Assembly (NCBI GenBank): GCA_963724385.1
Contig: CAVRUJ010000001.1
Span: 2,170,001 to 2,234,000 of the forward strand
Source of the DNA: DASXQK01 sp963724385
GTDB lineage: Bacteria > Pseudomonadota > Alphaproteobacteria > Dongiales > Dongiaceae
Direction: 5' to 3'
Length of the DNA: 64,000 nucleotides
Part shown: piece by piece, positions 50,555-58,651 of the stretch
How positions within the stretch are numbered: position 1 is the first letter of the stretch
Layout of the letters: the number at the start of each line of letters is the position of its first letter
Made by a program: the position numbers and the translations under genes
The notes under the pieces: model-generated
The model's database searches: none
Seen by the model: the letters and a program-made list of their open reading frames with translations, nothing else
What the model was told of the DNA's origin: nothing

Positions 50555-51568
50555 ATGGCGGCGGCGGTCCAGCCGGTCTTGGAAACCACCGCCAATGTGT
50601 TGGAGGTTCGGGATCTCAGCGTGCAGTTCCGCACGCCGAAGGGCCCGGTCATGGCTCTGCGCAAGGTGAGCGTCGCGGTGCCGCGCGGCAGCATCGTCGG
50701 TCTCGTCGGCGAAAGCGGCTCTGGCAAGTCGACCCTCGCGCTGGCCGTTATGCGGCTCATGCCCGCCAACGCCACGATCACCGAGGGCAGCCTGCGATTT
50801 GCCGGGCGCGAGCTCTTGACCCTTCCGGCCTTGGAAATGCAGCGGCTTCGGGGCGACCGTCTCTCCATGGTGTTCCAAGACCCGATGACGTCGCTGAACC
50901 CGGTTCGGTCCGTCGGCATGCAGATGGTGGATATCCAGTATCGCGACCGGCAAATGTCCCAGGCGGACAAGCGCCGCAGGGCCGCTGACATGCTTCGGCG
51001 GGTCGGCATCCCGGATTCCGAGCATCAGCTCGACCGGCACCCGCACCAGTTCTCCGGCGGCATGCGACAGCGCATCGCGATTGCCATGGGCATCCTGGAG
51101 AAACCCGAGCTCCTCATCGCCGACGAGCCCACTACAGCCCTGGATGTGACCTTGGAAGCGCAGATCGTCCAGTTGCTGCGGGATTTGCGTCGCGAGTTGA
51201 ACGGCTCGATCCTGTTCATTTCTCACAATCTCGGCATCATCGCCGAGCTTTGCGATTACGTCGTCGTGCTCTATGCCGGCGAGGTCGTGGAGCAGGGCCC
51301 CATCGAAGATATCTTCCACAGTCCGCGCCACCCCTATACCCGTGCCCTCCTTGAATGCGATCCCGCACGCATCGAAGAGGTCTGCCGCGAGCTGCCGACA
51401 ATCTCGGGCGACGTGCCGAACCTGCTTCGAATTCCGTCCGGCTGCGTGTTCGCTCCGCGCTGCCCGCAGGCGGTCGATGTCTGCCGGCAGGAGCGTCCGG
51501 CCGATCACGAGGCCGGCGCCGGCCATATCGCGCGCTGCCATCTGCTACGGGGCGGGGCGAATGGCTGA
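50555..51568 (+). CDS. ABC transporter ATP-binding protein, DppD/OppD family
   Basis: Nucleotide-binding subunit, 337 residues. Walker A GESGSGKST (about residues 54-62), Q-loop in FQDPMTSLNP, signature FSGGMRQRIAIA, Walker B LLIADEPTTALD and the switch His in FISHNLG. The C-terminal oligopeptide-type extension has Cys residues (CVFAPRCPQAVDVC) resembling the cluster-binding loop known in Opp/Dpp ATPases. It overlaps the DppF-type gene by 8 bases. Confidence 0.93.
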   Translation: MAAAVQPVLETTANVLEVRDLSVQFRTPKGPVMALRKVSVAVPRGSIVGLVGESGSGKSTLALAVMRLMPANATITEGSLRFAGRELLTLPALEMQRLRGDRLSMVFQDPMTSLNPVRSVGMQMVDIQYRDRQMSQADKRRRAADMLRRVGIPDSEHQLDRHPHQFSGGMRQRIAIAMGILEKPELLIADEPTTALDVTLEAQIVQLLRDLRRELNGSILFISHNLGIIAELCDYVVVLYAGEVVEQGPIEDIFHSPRHPYTRALLECDPARIEEVCRELPTISGDVPNLLRIPSGCVFAPRCPQAVDVCRQERPADHEAGAGHIARCHLLRGGANG

Positions 51569-52631
51569 GGTTTCACTCGCTCCCTCCCAGCAGCTGCTGG
51601 CTGCCAACAGCGACAACACGCTGCTCGAGGTGAACCATCTTCACGTGCGCTATCCCTTGGTGGGGCGGATCCGCGCCAAGCTGTTCGGCATACCGAACCG
51701 GTTCCTCGATGCGGTGCTCGACATTTCATTCATGCTGCGCCGGGGCCGCACTCTGGCGCTGGTGGGCGAGAGCGGCTCGGGCAAGAGCACTCTGGGCCGC
51801 GCCATCATCGGACTGGTGCCGATAGCCGGCGGTTCGATCCGTTTCGAAGGCGCGGAGCCCTTCCGCACGGCGAAGGGCGGCACCAAGGCCTATCACCGCA
51901 ACGTCGCCATGATGTTCCAGGATCCGATTTCGAGCCTTAGCCCCCGCCGCACCGTGCGTTCGCTGGTGACCGAGCCCTTTGTCGTGCATGCGTTGAGCGA
52001 CCGTGATCGGGATGCCGAGGCAAAGCGGCTGTTGGCATTGGTCGGCCTGCCGCTGGATTTTGCCGGGCGCTATCCCCACCAGCTCTCGGGCGGTCAGGCA
52101 AGACGCGTTGGCGTCGCCCGAGCGATCGCGCTCTCTCCGAAGCTCATCATCGCCGATGAGCCGACGGCCGGGCTGGACGTCTCGGTCCAGGGCGAAATCC
52201 TGAACCTGATGAACAGGCTCCAGCGAGAGCTGGGCCTGACTTACCTCATCATCACCCACAACCTGGCCGTAGTGCGCCACGTCAGCGACGAAACGGCGAT
52301 CATGTACATGGGGCGCTTCGTCGAGCACGGACCGACAAGCGAAATCTTCGCCCATCCGGTTCATCCTTACACCGCCGGGTTGATTGCCGCCCAGCCCCAC
52401 CCGGATCCGGCCAAGCGGCGCACCCAGGTGGCACTCCTAGGCGAGGTGCCGAGCATGGCTCGGCGCCCCGAGGGTTGCGAATTTCATACCCGCTGTCCTG
52501 GCGCCAAGGACCTGTGCCGACAGGTGCGGCCGGAGACGCAAGCGATCTCGGCGCAGCACTTGCATCGCTGCCACTTCCCGCTCATGGAGAACCTCGAGGC
52601 TTGCGCGGAGGCGAGCCGGAGAGTTGTCTGA
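51561..52631 (+). CDS. ABC transporter ATP-binding protein, DppF/OppF family
   Basis: Second ATPase, 356 residues from ATG at 51561 (MAEVSLAPSQQLL). Walker A GESGSGKST, Q-loop FQDPISSLSP, signature LSGGQARRVGVARA, Walker B LIIADEPTAGLD, switch His in IITHNLA. The C-terminus has CEFHTRCPGAKDLC, matching the Cys motif of its partner. A longer upstream frame lies inside the DppD gene and is discounted. It ends the importer set; a likely promoter for the next operon starts 17 bases later. Confidence 0.92.
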   Translation: MAEVSLAPSQQLLAANSDNTLLEVNHLHVRYPLVGRIRAKLFGIPNRFLDAVLDISFMLRRGRTLALVGESGSGKSTLGRAIIGLVPIAGGSIRFEGAEPFRTAKGGTKAYHRNVAMMFQDPISSLSPRRTVRSLVTEPFVVHALSDRDRDAEAKRLLALVGLPLDFAGRYPHQLSGGQARRVGVARAIALSPKLIIADEPTAGLDVSVQGEILNLMNRLQRELGLTYLIITHNLAVVRHVSDETAIMYMGRFVEHGPTSEIFAHPVHPYTAGLIAAQPHPDPAKRRTQVALLGEVPSMARRPEGCEFHTRCPGAKDLCRQVRPETQAISAQHLHRCHFPLMENLEACAEASRRVV

Positions 52632-52647
52632 CCAATCCAGTATTTAT

Positions 52648-52676
52648 TTGACGGATCAATGGGATAAGGTCAGAAT
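52648..52676 (+). promoter_or_regulatory. Candidate sigma-70-type promoter for the hydrolase/amidohydrolase genes
   Basis: TTGACG (52648-52653), a 17-base spacer, and CAGAAT (52671-52676), in a locally AT-rich patch between the DppF stop and the hydrolase start at 52738. Confidence 0.4.
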
Positions 52677-52737
52677 TTCGTAAGACCTAGTGGCCTGGGG
52701 CAGGGGCTTCGGCGGTCGCTGGCATCGGGGGGAAGGC

Positions 52738-53586
52738 ATGCCGTTCCTGGAAACGCCACAGGCCAAGCTGTTCTATCTCCAGAGCGGCGCGGGGCCGGAT
52801 GTTCTGTGGATTCCAGGCGGCGATAATGTTGCGGCCGACTGGGCCGATCAATTCAAAGCCTTCGATCGGGACTTCAGAAACATTTCCCTCGACCCTCGCG
52901 GGGCGGGGCAGACGGTTAGTCACGGCCTGCCGCCCTGGACCATGGCGGACTACGCAGTGGATTGCGCGGCGCTGATCCGCGCTTTCTGTCGCCCGCCGGT
53001 CTTCGTGGTCGGGCTGTCCATGGGATCGCTGATCGCGCTGCAGCTGGCCCTCGATTTCCCAGAGCTCTTGCGCGCGGCTGTGCCCATGGGAACCGCGGCC
53101 AAGGCGATGGGCTTCACCCGGGACTGGATGATCGCGGAGGTCGAGTTCCGCCGCGCCGGCGGCCGTCTCACCCGCAATTTCGCCCTGTGCCACTATGGCG
53201 CCTTCATGTATCCCTCCGAGGTGCTGGGCGACGAGCGTCTTTGGCAGAAGGTGAAACCCTTCATTGACCGAAGCTACGGACAGCGTGAGGGCGAGGATCT
53301 TTCGGCCCAATGGCAGGCCTGCATCGATTTCGACGTCGTCGACCGGCTGCCGGGCTGCCAGGTGCCGATCCACGTGATCGGGTTTTCCCAGGATTTGCAG
53401 GCCCCACCCCAGCACGGCCGGCGGGTGGCCGCATTGGCGCCCAAAGGACAATTCCATTTGCTCGAAGGGTTGGGGCATCTGTCCATGGCCTTGCACAGGC
53501 CGGACGCGGTCAACCAATGCATCCGCGGCATTTTGGAGGCCTATCCCTCGGCGACGGCGGCGGAAGCGCGAGCAATGGAGTTCTGA
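52738..53586 (+). CDS. Alpha/beta hydrolase, copy A of a flanking pair
   Basis: A 282-residue alpha/beta hydrolase similar in fold to 3-oxoadipate enol-lactonase and RutD-type enzymes. Nucleophile Ser94 in VGLSMGS, acid region FSQDLQAPPQ, His in GLGHLSM, and the N-terminal GGDNVAADWADQF where many relatives carry a GSG/HG oxyanion loop. ATG at 52738 has GGGGGAAGG before it. The gene at 54281 is a close paralogue: by hand count 68 of the first 100 positions are identical. It shares a likely operon with the amidohydrolase, which starts 2 bases after its stop. Confidence 0.85.
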   Translation: MPFLETPQAKLFYLQSGAGPDVLWIPGGDNVAADWADQFKAFDRDFRNISLDPRGAGQTVSHGLPPWTMADYAVDCAALIRAFCRPPVFVVGLSMGSLIALQLALDFPELLRAAVPMGTAAKAMGFTRDWMIAEVEFRRAGGRLTRNFALCHYGAFMYPSEVLGDERLWQKVKPFIDRSYGQREGEDLSAQWQACIDFDVVDRLPGCQVPIHVIGFSQDLQAPPQHGRRVAALAPKGQFHLLEGLGHLSMALHRPDAVNQCIRGILEAYPSATAAEARAMEF

Positions 53587-53587
53587 A

Positions 53588-54268
53588 GTGGATATACCAT
53601 TCGATATCGCGCGGACGGCCGTGCTCGCCATCGACTTCCAGAAGGAATGCATAGAGGCCGATGGCGCCTGGCCGATCTACAACAAGCCCGATCTGCTGGC
53701 GAACGCGAAGACGGCTCTGAATGCCTGCCGTTCCGCCGGCCTGCCAATCATCTATACGCAGCACTGGCTCGATCCGAGGGGGACGGACGCCTTGCGTTAC
53801 GAGCCGCTGCGCAATGGGCGTCCGACCCACTCCGTGGCCGGCGACCCCATGGCCGAACTGCACGAGGAGCTGGCGCCCGCGTCATCCGACATCATCGTGC
53901 GCAAGCAGCGCTGGACGGGCTTCTTCGGCACCAATCTCGAGTTGATCCTGCGCAAGATGGACGCGAGCCACCTCATCATGATGGGCGTGTGGAGCGAGGC
54001 CTGCTTCGAGACGACGGTCTGGGACGCCATCTGGCGCGACTACCGGATCACCATCGTCAGGGATGCCTGCAGCACGGCGACCGAGCTCATGCACATGACG
54101 GCGATCCTCGACCTCGCCAACTGGCTCTATGGCGGCACCATCTTGCGCGCCGGCGAGTTGGCGAAGGCCCTGGCGGGCAAGGGCTTCAAGGCCTGGCATT
54201 TCGAGAAGCCGGCGGCCTTTCCCTATACGATCGAGTCCGTCCGGCCCATGTATGATTCCCTGGGATAG
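53588..54268 (+). CDS. Isochorismatase-superfamily cysteine hydrolase (amidohydrolase-like)
   Basis: A 226-residue cysteine hydrolase from a GTG at 53588. Catalytic Asp16 (AIDFQKEC), Lys106 (VRKQRWTGFFGTN) and Cys139 (VWSEACFETT) are all present. The KxRWTGFFGT form resembles N-carbamoyl or ureidoacrylate-type amidohydrolases such as RutB, but the resemblance is by eye and the substrate is unassigned. It is unrelated in close sequence to the isochorismatase at 4.1 kb. It sits between two near-duplicate alpha/beta hydrolases. Confidence 0.82.
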   Translation: MDIPFDIARTAVLAIDFQKECIEADGAWPIYNKPDLLANAKTALNACRSAGLPIIYTQHWLDPRGTDALRYEPLRNGRPTHSVAGDPMAELHEELAPASSDIIVRKQRWTGFFGTNLELILRKMDASHLIMMGVWSEACFETTVWDAIWRDYRITIVRDACSTATELMHMTAILDLANWLYGGTILRAGELAKALAGKGFKAWHFEKPAAFPYTIESVRPMYDSLG

Positions 54269-54280
54269 GAGTGCCCCCCT

Positions 54281-55093
54281 TTGCCCACGCTCGATCTGTC
54301 GGACGCTTCCCTGTTCTATCTCCAGCGCGGCAATGGCCCCGACATCGTCTGGTGCCCGGGTGGCGACAATGTGGCGGCGGACTGGGAAGATCAATTCCGC
54401 GCCTTCGAGGGGCAGTTTCGCAACACGTCGTTCGATCCGCGCGGCTCGGGGCAGACGGCAAGCCGGCGCGAACCACCATGGTTGATCGAGGACTACGGGG
54501 CGGATTGCGCGGCATTGATACGCGCCGTCTGCAAACCGCCGGTGTTCGTGATCGGGCTCTCCATGGGTTCCAAAATCGCGATCCAGGTCGCCCTCGACCA
54601 TCCGGAGCTGGTCCGCGCGGCCGTCGCGATGGGTGTATCCGGCCGGCCGGCGGGGTTCCTAAAGGACTGGCTGACAGCCGAAGTGGAATTCCGCCGGCAG
54701 GGCGGACGCCTCAGCCGCGACTTCGCCATTTGCCACTACGCGGCCTTCATGTATCCCTCGGAAGTGCTGGGCGACGACGAGCTATGGGCGAAAGTGAAGC
54801 CTTTCGTGGATCGCAGCTATGGGGAACGCGAGGGCCCGTTCCTGGCGGCCCAGTGGCAGGCGTGCATCGACTACGACATCACGGCCCGGTTGCCTCAATG
54901 CCAGGTGCCGCTGCATGTCATCACCTTTTCGGAGGACATGCAGACGCCTCAGCAGCACGGCCGGCGGGTCGCCGATCTGGCGCCGCAAGGGCATTTCCAC
55001 TTGCTCCAGGGGTTGGGACACCTGTCCCTGGTGGGGCACCGGCCCGAGCAGGTGAATGACTGCATCCGCCGCATTCTAGTTGACTACGCTTGA
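54281..55093 (+). CDS. Alpha/beta hydrolase, copy B of a flanking pair
   Basis: A 270-residue paralogue of the 52.7 kb gene, with Ser94 in IGLSMGS, His in GLGHLSL and the GGDNVAADWEDQF loop. The TTG at 54281 is the start because it aligns residue-for-residue with the ATG start of copy A (MPTLD versus MPFLE); AGGAG lies 10 bases upstream. It lacks the C-terminal SATAAEARAMEF tail of copy A. It converges with the DedA gene, with 13 bases between stops. Confidence 0.85.
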   Translation: MPTLDLSDASLFYLQRGNGPDIVWCPGGDNVAADWEDQFRAFEGQFRNTSFDPRGSGQTASRREPPWLIEDYGADCAALIRAVCKPPVFVIGLSMGSKIAIQVALDHPELVRAAVAMGVSGRPAGFLKDWLTAEVEFRRQGGRLSRDFAICHYAAFMYPSEVLGDDELWAKVKPFVDRSYGEREGPFLAAQWQACIDYDITARLPQCQVPLHVITFSEDMQTPQQHGRRVADLAPQGHFHLLQGLGHLSLVGHRPEQVNDCIRRILVDYA

Positions 55094-55106
55094 GGCGGTG
55101 ACGGAC

Positions 55107-55700
55107 TCATCCGGCACTTGTTGATCGCCGCTGCGCTAGCCGTCGGCGGAGGGAAACCCGAAGCCGCAGAAGCAGGATCATGACGATGGGCACCAGGACG
55201 ATAAGCCAGGCCCAGCTTCCGACGCGGTCGACGGCGGCGCGCCCCAGGCCATAGGCAAGGCCGAAGACGACCGGCAGATAGAAGACGGAAAGCCCCGACG
55301 TCGTCAGGGCGTAGCGCTTGAGCGACAGGTTGAACCAGCCGACGGCGATGTAGGTCGGGAACATCAGGCCCGGCATGACCCGCCCGACGAAAATGACCCA
55401 CAGCATGTTGCCGCGGAGCCATTCGCTCAGCAGCTGCACCCGCGGCCTGATCAGGAATCGCCTGGCCGTGGCGTTGTGCCGGGCCGCGGCGCCGAGGCTG
55501 TAGAGGAAGAGATCCCTCCCCACCATGCCGCAGAAGATGCTGGGGAATGCCAGCTGGATCGAAAGCCGGTGCTGGGCGATCAGCAGGGCGGCAGCGACGA
55601 TGGCGATGTCCTCATGAATGAACGGGATCAGAAACAGCGCGGCGGCTATGGCCGGGCCGGAATGAGCCGAGGACGCGATGAAGTCGAGGAGGAAATTCAT
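55107..55700 (-). CDS. DedA/SNARE-associated (VTT domain) membrane protein
   Basis: A 197-residue integral membrane protein of the DedA group, whose relatives act as phospholipid flippases or help membrane homeostasis. Hydrophobic segments: AIAAALFLIPFIHEDIAIVA, the re-entrant-like LAFPSIFCGMVGRDLFLYS, GRVMPGLMFPTYIAVGWF, and two C-terminal helices. HEDIAI and GRVMPG carry the polar residues typical of the family. The C-terminus is Arg-rich. A neighbouring oxygenase is on the same strand upstream, separated by about 155 bases with no gene. Confidence 0.8.
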   Translation of the reverse strand: MNFLLDFIASSAHSGPAIAAALFLIPFIHEDIAIVAAALLIAQHRLSIQLAFPSIFCGMVGRDLFLYSLGAAARHNATARRFLIRPRVQLLSEWLRGNMLWVIFVGRVMPGLMFPTYIAVGWFNLSLKRYALTTSGLSVFYLPVVFGLAYGLGRAAVDRVGSWAWLIVLVPIVMILLLRLRVSLRRRLAQRRSTSAG

Positions 55701-55856
55701 CGCTCCGCGGACGACGGCGGGATGCTCATTGGCCGATGCGGACCGGCTTGATCGCGCTCGACAGGGGAATGTAGATCAAGGCAGTCGTGGAAGTCGGCGT
55801 AGGGACCGTCCGGTCGCCCGCGGTCGGATGGCGATAGTGCTCCAGCAATTCGGGGA

Positions 55857-56552
55857 TCACGTGAAACCGCGCAGCTTGATGCCAATCCGCACGATCCCCA
55901 TCAGGATCCGGGAGAAGATCTCCATGTCGAGGGGCATCCCGCGCCGGCGCACATCGAGAAGCAGGACCATTCGCAAGTCATTGCTGTGGTTCCAGACCTC
56001 GTGCGTATAGGTGTCGTCCCACAGCATGAACTCGCCGTCTTTCAGTCGATACTCGGAATTGGCGATCCGCAGCACCGCGCCCGGCCGTCCATCCGCGCCC
56101 GTCGGCATGGACAGGGCCAGGTAGAATCGAAGCACGCCGCGAAAGGGGCCGCGATGAGCGGGAACATGCTTGCCCGGCGACAGGAAGGAAATCGAGGCCG
56201 AAAGGACGTCCGGCGCCGAAGCGACGATTGACGCAAGCACGGGGCACTTCGCCATGTTGGGCGGGTTCTCGATCCCGTAAGCCTTCAGGATCAGCATGCG
56301 CCAGTCCCGGCCGTCATTGGCTGATATCTCGGTCTGCTCGCGCATGATCTCGTGGAAGCGGGGGACGCTGCCCAGCTGCTGTGCGACGCGCAGCCCTTCG
56401 TCTCGGATTTCGCGCCAGGCCTTGGCGAACTTCCGTCCATCGGGGAAAAGCGCGTCGATATCGAGCACGGCGGGGGCGACGATACGGCGGTCGTAGATTC
56501 CGCGTATGACGTTCCGCGCTGAGATCGTAGAACGCAGCCATAGCAACCCCAT
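55857..56552 (-). CDS. Aspartyl/asparaginyl beta-hydroxylase-family (LpxO-like) oxygenase
   Basis: A 231-residue 2-oxoglutarate/Fe(II) dioxygenase. Key motifs: PGKHVPAHRGPFRGVLRFYLAL (cited here as PGKHVPAHRGPFRG then VLRFYLAL), DGEFMLWDDTYTHEVWNHSN and RMVLLLDV. The His in PAHRG and the His in THEVWNH are likely iron ligands, and Arg in RMVLLL or RG binds 2-oxoglutarate. LpxO-type lipid A hydroxylases belong to the same family, so either a lipid or a protein target is possible. The N-terminal 80 residues are less conserved. Located near DedA and OsmC/GST genes. Confidence 0.8.
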   Translation of the reverse strand: MGLLWLRSTISARNVIRGIYDRRIVAPAVLDIDALFPDGRKFAKAWREIRDEGLRVAQQLGSVPRFHEIMREQTEISANDGRDWRMLILKAYGIENPPNMAKCPVLASIVASAPDVLSASISFLSPGKHVPAHRGPFRGVLRFYLALSMPTGADGRPGAVLRIANSEYRLKDGEFMLWDDTYTHEVWNHSNDLRMVLLLDVRRRGMPLDMEIFSRILMGIVRIGIKLRGFT

Positions 56553-56749
56553 CCCTCGCCGTCGGATCGGCTATCTGGCGCCAGGCCGGCCCCGGCGCCG
56601 CGATTCCCTCTCGTCCAGGCCCTGTTGCTGTCCGGGCCGGCTTAGGGAAGCTCTTGTCCCCCAGGCAAAGCAGTCTGGATTGACTGGCCGAAGGATAGCA
56701 AGGGGAGTTATCGCCGGGTGGGTGGGCCGGCGGTTACCCAGGCCCTCTG

Positions 56750-57097
56750 CTACGCCGCCCGCCGTTGCCCGCCGTCACGCGGCAGACGCGCGAGTTCCGA
56801 AGCGATCCTTCCCCTGGCCCAGAGATAGAGCATATAGAAATCGGCCGCAAAGGAGAGCAGCGGGTGCTCGAAGGTCTTGGGCAAATTGCCCTCGAACAGG
56901 GGATGAGAAGACATGGCTAGCCCGTAGCCGAGGATGGGTGCGGCCAGAAGGAAGCGCCAGTCCATGGTCGCCAGAAAGGCAAGGAACGAGGCGACTCCAA
57001 GGGTTGTGCCAAGGTAGTGGATGGCGCGGGTCCGACGGTCGCGGTGGGCCGAAAGATATTCTGGCCAGAAGGCGATAAAGCTCGGTCGATCGGGCAT
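56750..57097 (-). CDS. Mpo1-like (DUF962) membrane protein
   Basis: A 115-residue protein from the ATG at 57097 (MPDRPSFIAFWPEYL). The motifs HRDRRTRAIHYLGTTLGV and SHPLFEGNLPKTFEHPLLS contain the conserved histidines of the Mpo1/YGL010w family, whose yeast member is an Fe(II) dioxygenase of 2-hydroxy fatty acids. Two or three hydrophobic helices lie between. GGAG six bases before supports this ATG over the one at 57133. Whether the bacterial protein is an enzyme is unknown. Confidence 0.82.
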   Translation of the reverse strand: MPDRPSFIAFWPEYLSAHRDRRTRAIHYLGTTLGVASFLAFLATMDWRFLLAAPILGYGLAMSSHPLFEGNLPKTFEHPLLSFAADFYMLYLWARGRIASELARLPRDGGQRRAA

Positions 57098-57322
57098 CAG
57101 GGTCTCCAAAGCAGTCCGATGCGGCAACATCAATCGCGCCTCGATTGCAGGATGTCAACCAGGCCGGCGCCCTGGGGCAACGTCGCGGCTGCGGCAGCGC
57201 TGGCTTGCCTGACTTGTGTCCTGGACTGGCTTATCGATTTAGGGTTTTCATCATCGTTCTGGAACAATGCCGACGCGGATCAGCGGCCCGCCGGCCCCGT
57301 CGAATATCACGAGGAGCCTGTC

Positions 57323-57760
57323 ATGAAAGCCCGTGTCAAATGGATCGAGAATGTGACCTTTCTTGCCGAATTGGGCAGCGGACACGGCCTGATCCTCGAC
57401 GGCGCGCCGGAAGCGGGCGGGCGAAACCTCGGGCCGCGTCCGATGGAAATGCTGCTGCTGGGCCTGGGCGGTTGCACCGCGTTCGATGTCATTCATATCC
57501 TGCGTCGTGGGCGGGAACAGGTGACGGATTGCGTCGTCGAGGTGGAGGCCGAAAGGGCCGAGACCGATCCCAAGGTCTTCACCAGCATCCACATCCACTA
57601 CGTTGTCACCGGGCGCGGACTGGCGGAATTGAAGGTCGAGCGCGCCATCGCCTTGTCGGCCGAGAAGTATTGTTCGGCGTCCCTCATGCTGGGCAAGACC
57701 GCGAAGATTACCCATGACTGGAAGGTGATCGATGAAGGAGCGGCTCCGGCCCATGCCTGA
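57323..57760 (+). CDS. OsmC/Ohr-superfamily protein
   Basis: A 145-residue OsmC-fold protein from ATG at 57323 (MKARVKWIENVTF), with GAGGAG upstream. Both reactive Cys are visible: LGGCTAFD at about residue 52 and EKYCSAS at about residue 122, plus the domain block GPRPMEMLLLGLGGC. Family members reduce organic or fatty peroxides with thiols or have regulatory thiol chemistry. The YhfA-like subgroup fits the short EAG-rich start. It is adjacent to a GST gene and both read rightward. Confidence 0.85.
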   Translation: MKARVKWIENVTFLAELGSGHGLILDGAPEAGGRNLGPRPMEMLLLGLGGCTAFDVIHILRRGREQVTDCVVEVEAERAETDPKVFTSIHIHYVVTGRGLAELKVERAIALSAEKYCSASLMLGKTAKITHDWKVIDEGAAPAHA

Positions 57761-57864
57761 CGTCTCTGATTTAGGCGGGATCGGGAAGCTCGTCCGCCGG
57801 GGGAACGAATGGCAACCGGAACCATCTAGCCGCGAAGCCGCCTGCTGCAAAAGGAGCCAAGACC

Positions 57865-58590
57865 ATGACCTATGAACTTTACTACTGGCCGACGATACAG
57901 GGCCGTGGAGAATTCGTCCGGCTCGCTCTCGAACAGGCCAGCGTTCCCTATGCAGATGTGGCTCGGAGCCCCGCGCGCTCGGGCGGCATGCCCGCGATGT
58001 TCCGCTTTCTCGATGGCGAAAAGGTCGCCCATCCGCCCTTCGCGCCGCCCTTCCTCAGAGTTGGGCGCCGGCTCATCGGCCAGACGGCCAATATCCTGCA
58101 GTTCATCGGGGCCCGTCACGGCCTGGCGCCCGCTGCAGAAGCCGACCGCCTATGGACCAACCAGCTTCAGCTGACCATCGCGGATTTCGTCCAGGAGGTT
58201 CACGACACCCATCACCCCATCGCCAGCAGCCTCTACTATGAGGACCAGAAGAGGGAAGCGAGGCGCCGGGCCGAGGAGTTCCGGCGCCAGCGGGCGCCGA
58301 AGTTCCTGGGCTATTTCGAGCGAATCCTGGATACCAAGCCCGGCAGCACTCTCCATCTGGTCGGATTCCGGCTGAGCTACGCCGACCTGTCGTTGTTCCA
58401 GGTCGTCGAAGGCATGCGCTATGCCTTTCCGAAGGCGACCGCCCGGCTGGAGCGGCGACTGCCGCGGGTCGTGGCCCTGCATGACAAGGTTGCGACCCTG
58501 CCGCGCATCGCGGCCTATCTCGCCTCGGATCGGCGCATCGCCTTCAATGAGGAGGGCATCTTCCGCCGCTACAAGGAGCTCGACGGCTAG
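57865..58590 (+). CDS. Glutathione S-transferase family protein
   Basis: A 241-residue GST. The N-terminal thioredoxin-like domain (MTYELYYWPTIQGRGEFVRL, 20 residues) ends with IGQTANILQFIG, the position of the cis-Pro/Ser glutathione motif. An all-helical C-terminal domain with LSYADLSLFQVVEGM follows. YYWPTIQGRGEFVR resembles prostaglandin-D-synthase/sigma-like GSTs. Substrate not assignable. It follows the OsmC gene by about 100 bases and converges with the dehydrogenase gene. Confidence 0.85.
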   Translation: MTYELYYWPTIQGRGEFVRLALEQASVPYADVARSPARSGGMPAMFRFLDGEKVAHPPFAPPFLRVGRRLIGQTANILQFIGARHGLAPAAEADRLWTNQLQLTIADFVQEVHDTHHPIASSLYYEDQKREARRRAEEFRRQRAPKFLGYFERILDTKPGSTLHLVGFRLSYADLSLFQVVEGMRYAFPKATARLERRLPRVVALHDKVATLPRIAAYLASDRRIAFNEEGIFRRYKELDG

Positions 58591-58651
58591 GTAATTTTCA
58601 CCCGGGCCCCGGTTTGCTTATCTCTCCCAGCGACCAATGCGGCTAGGCGTA

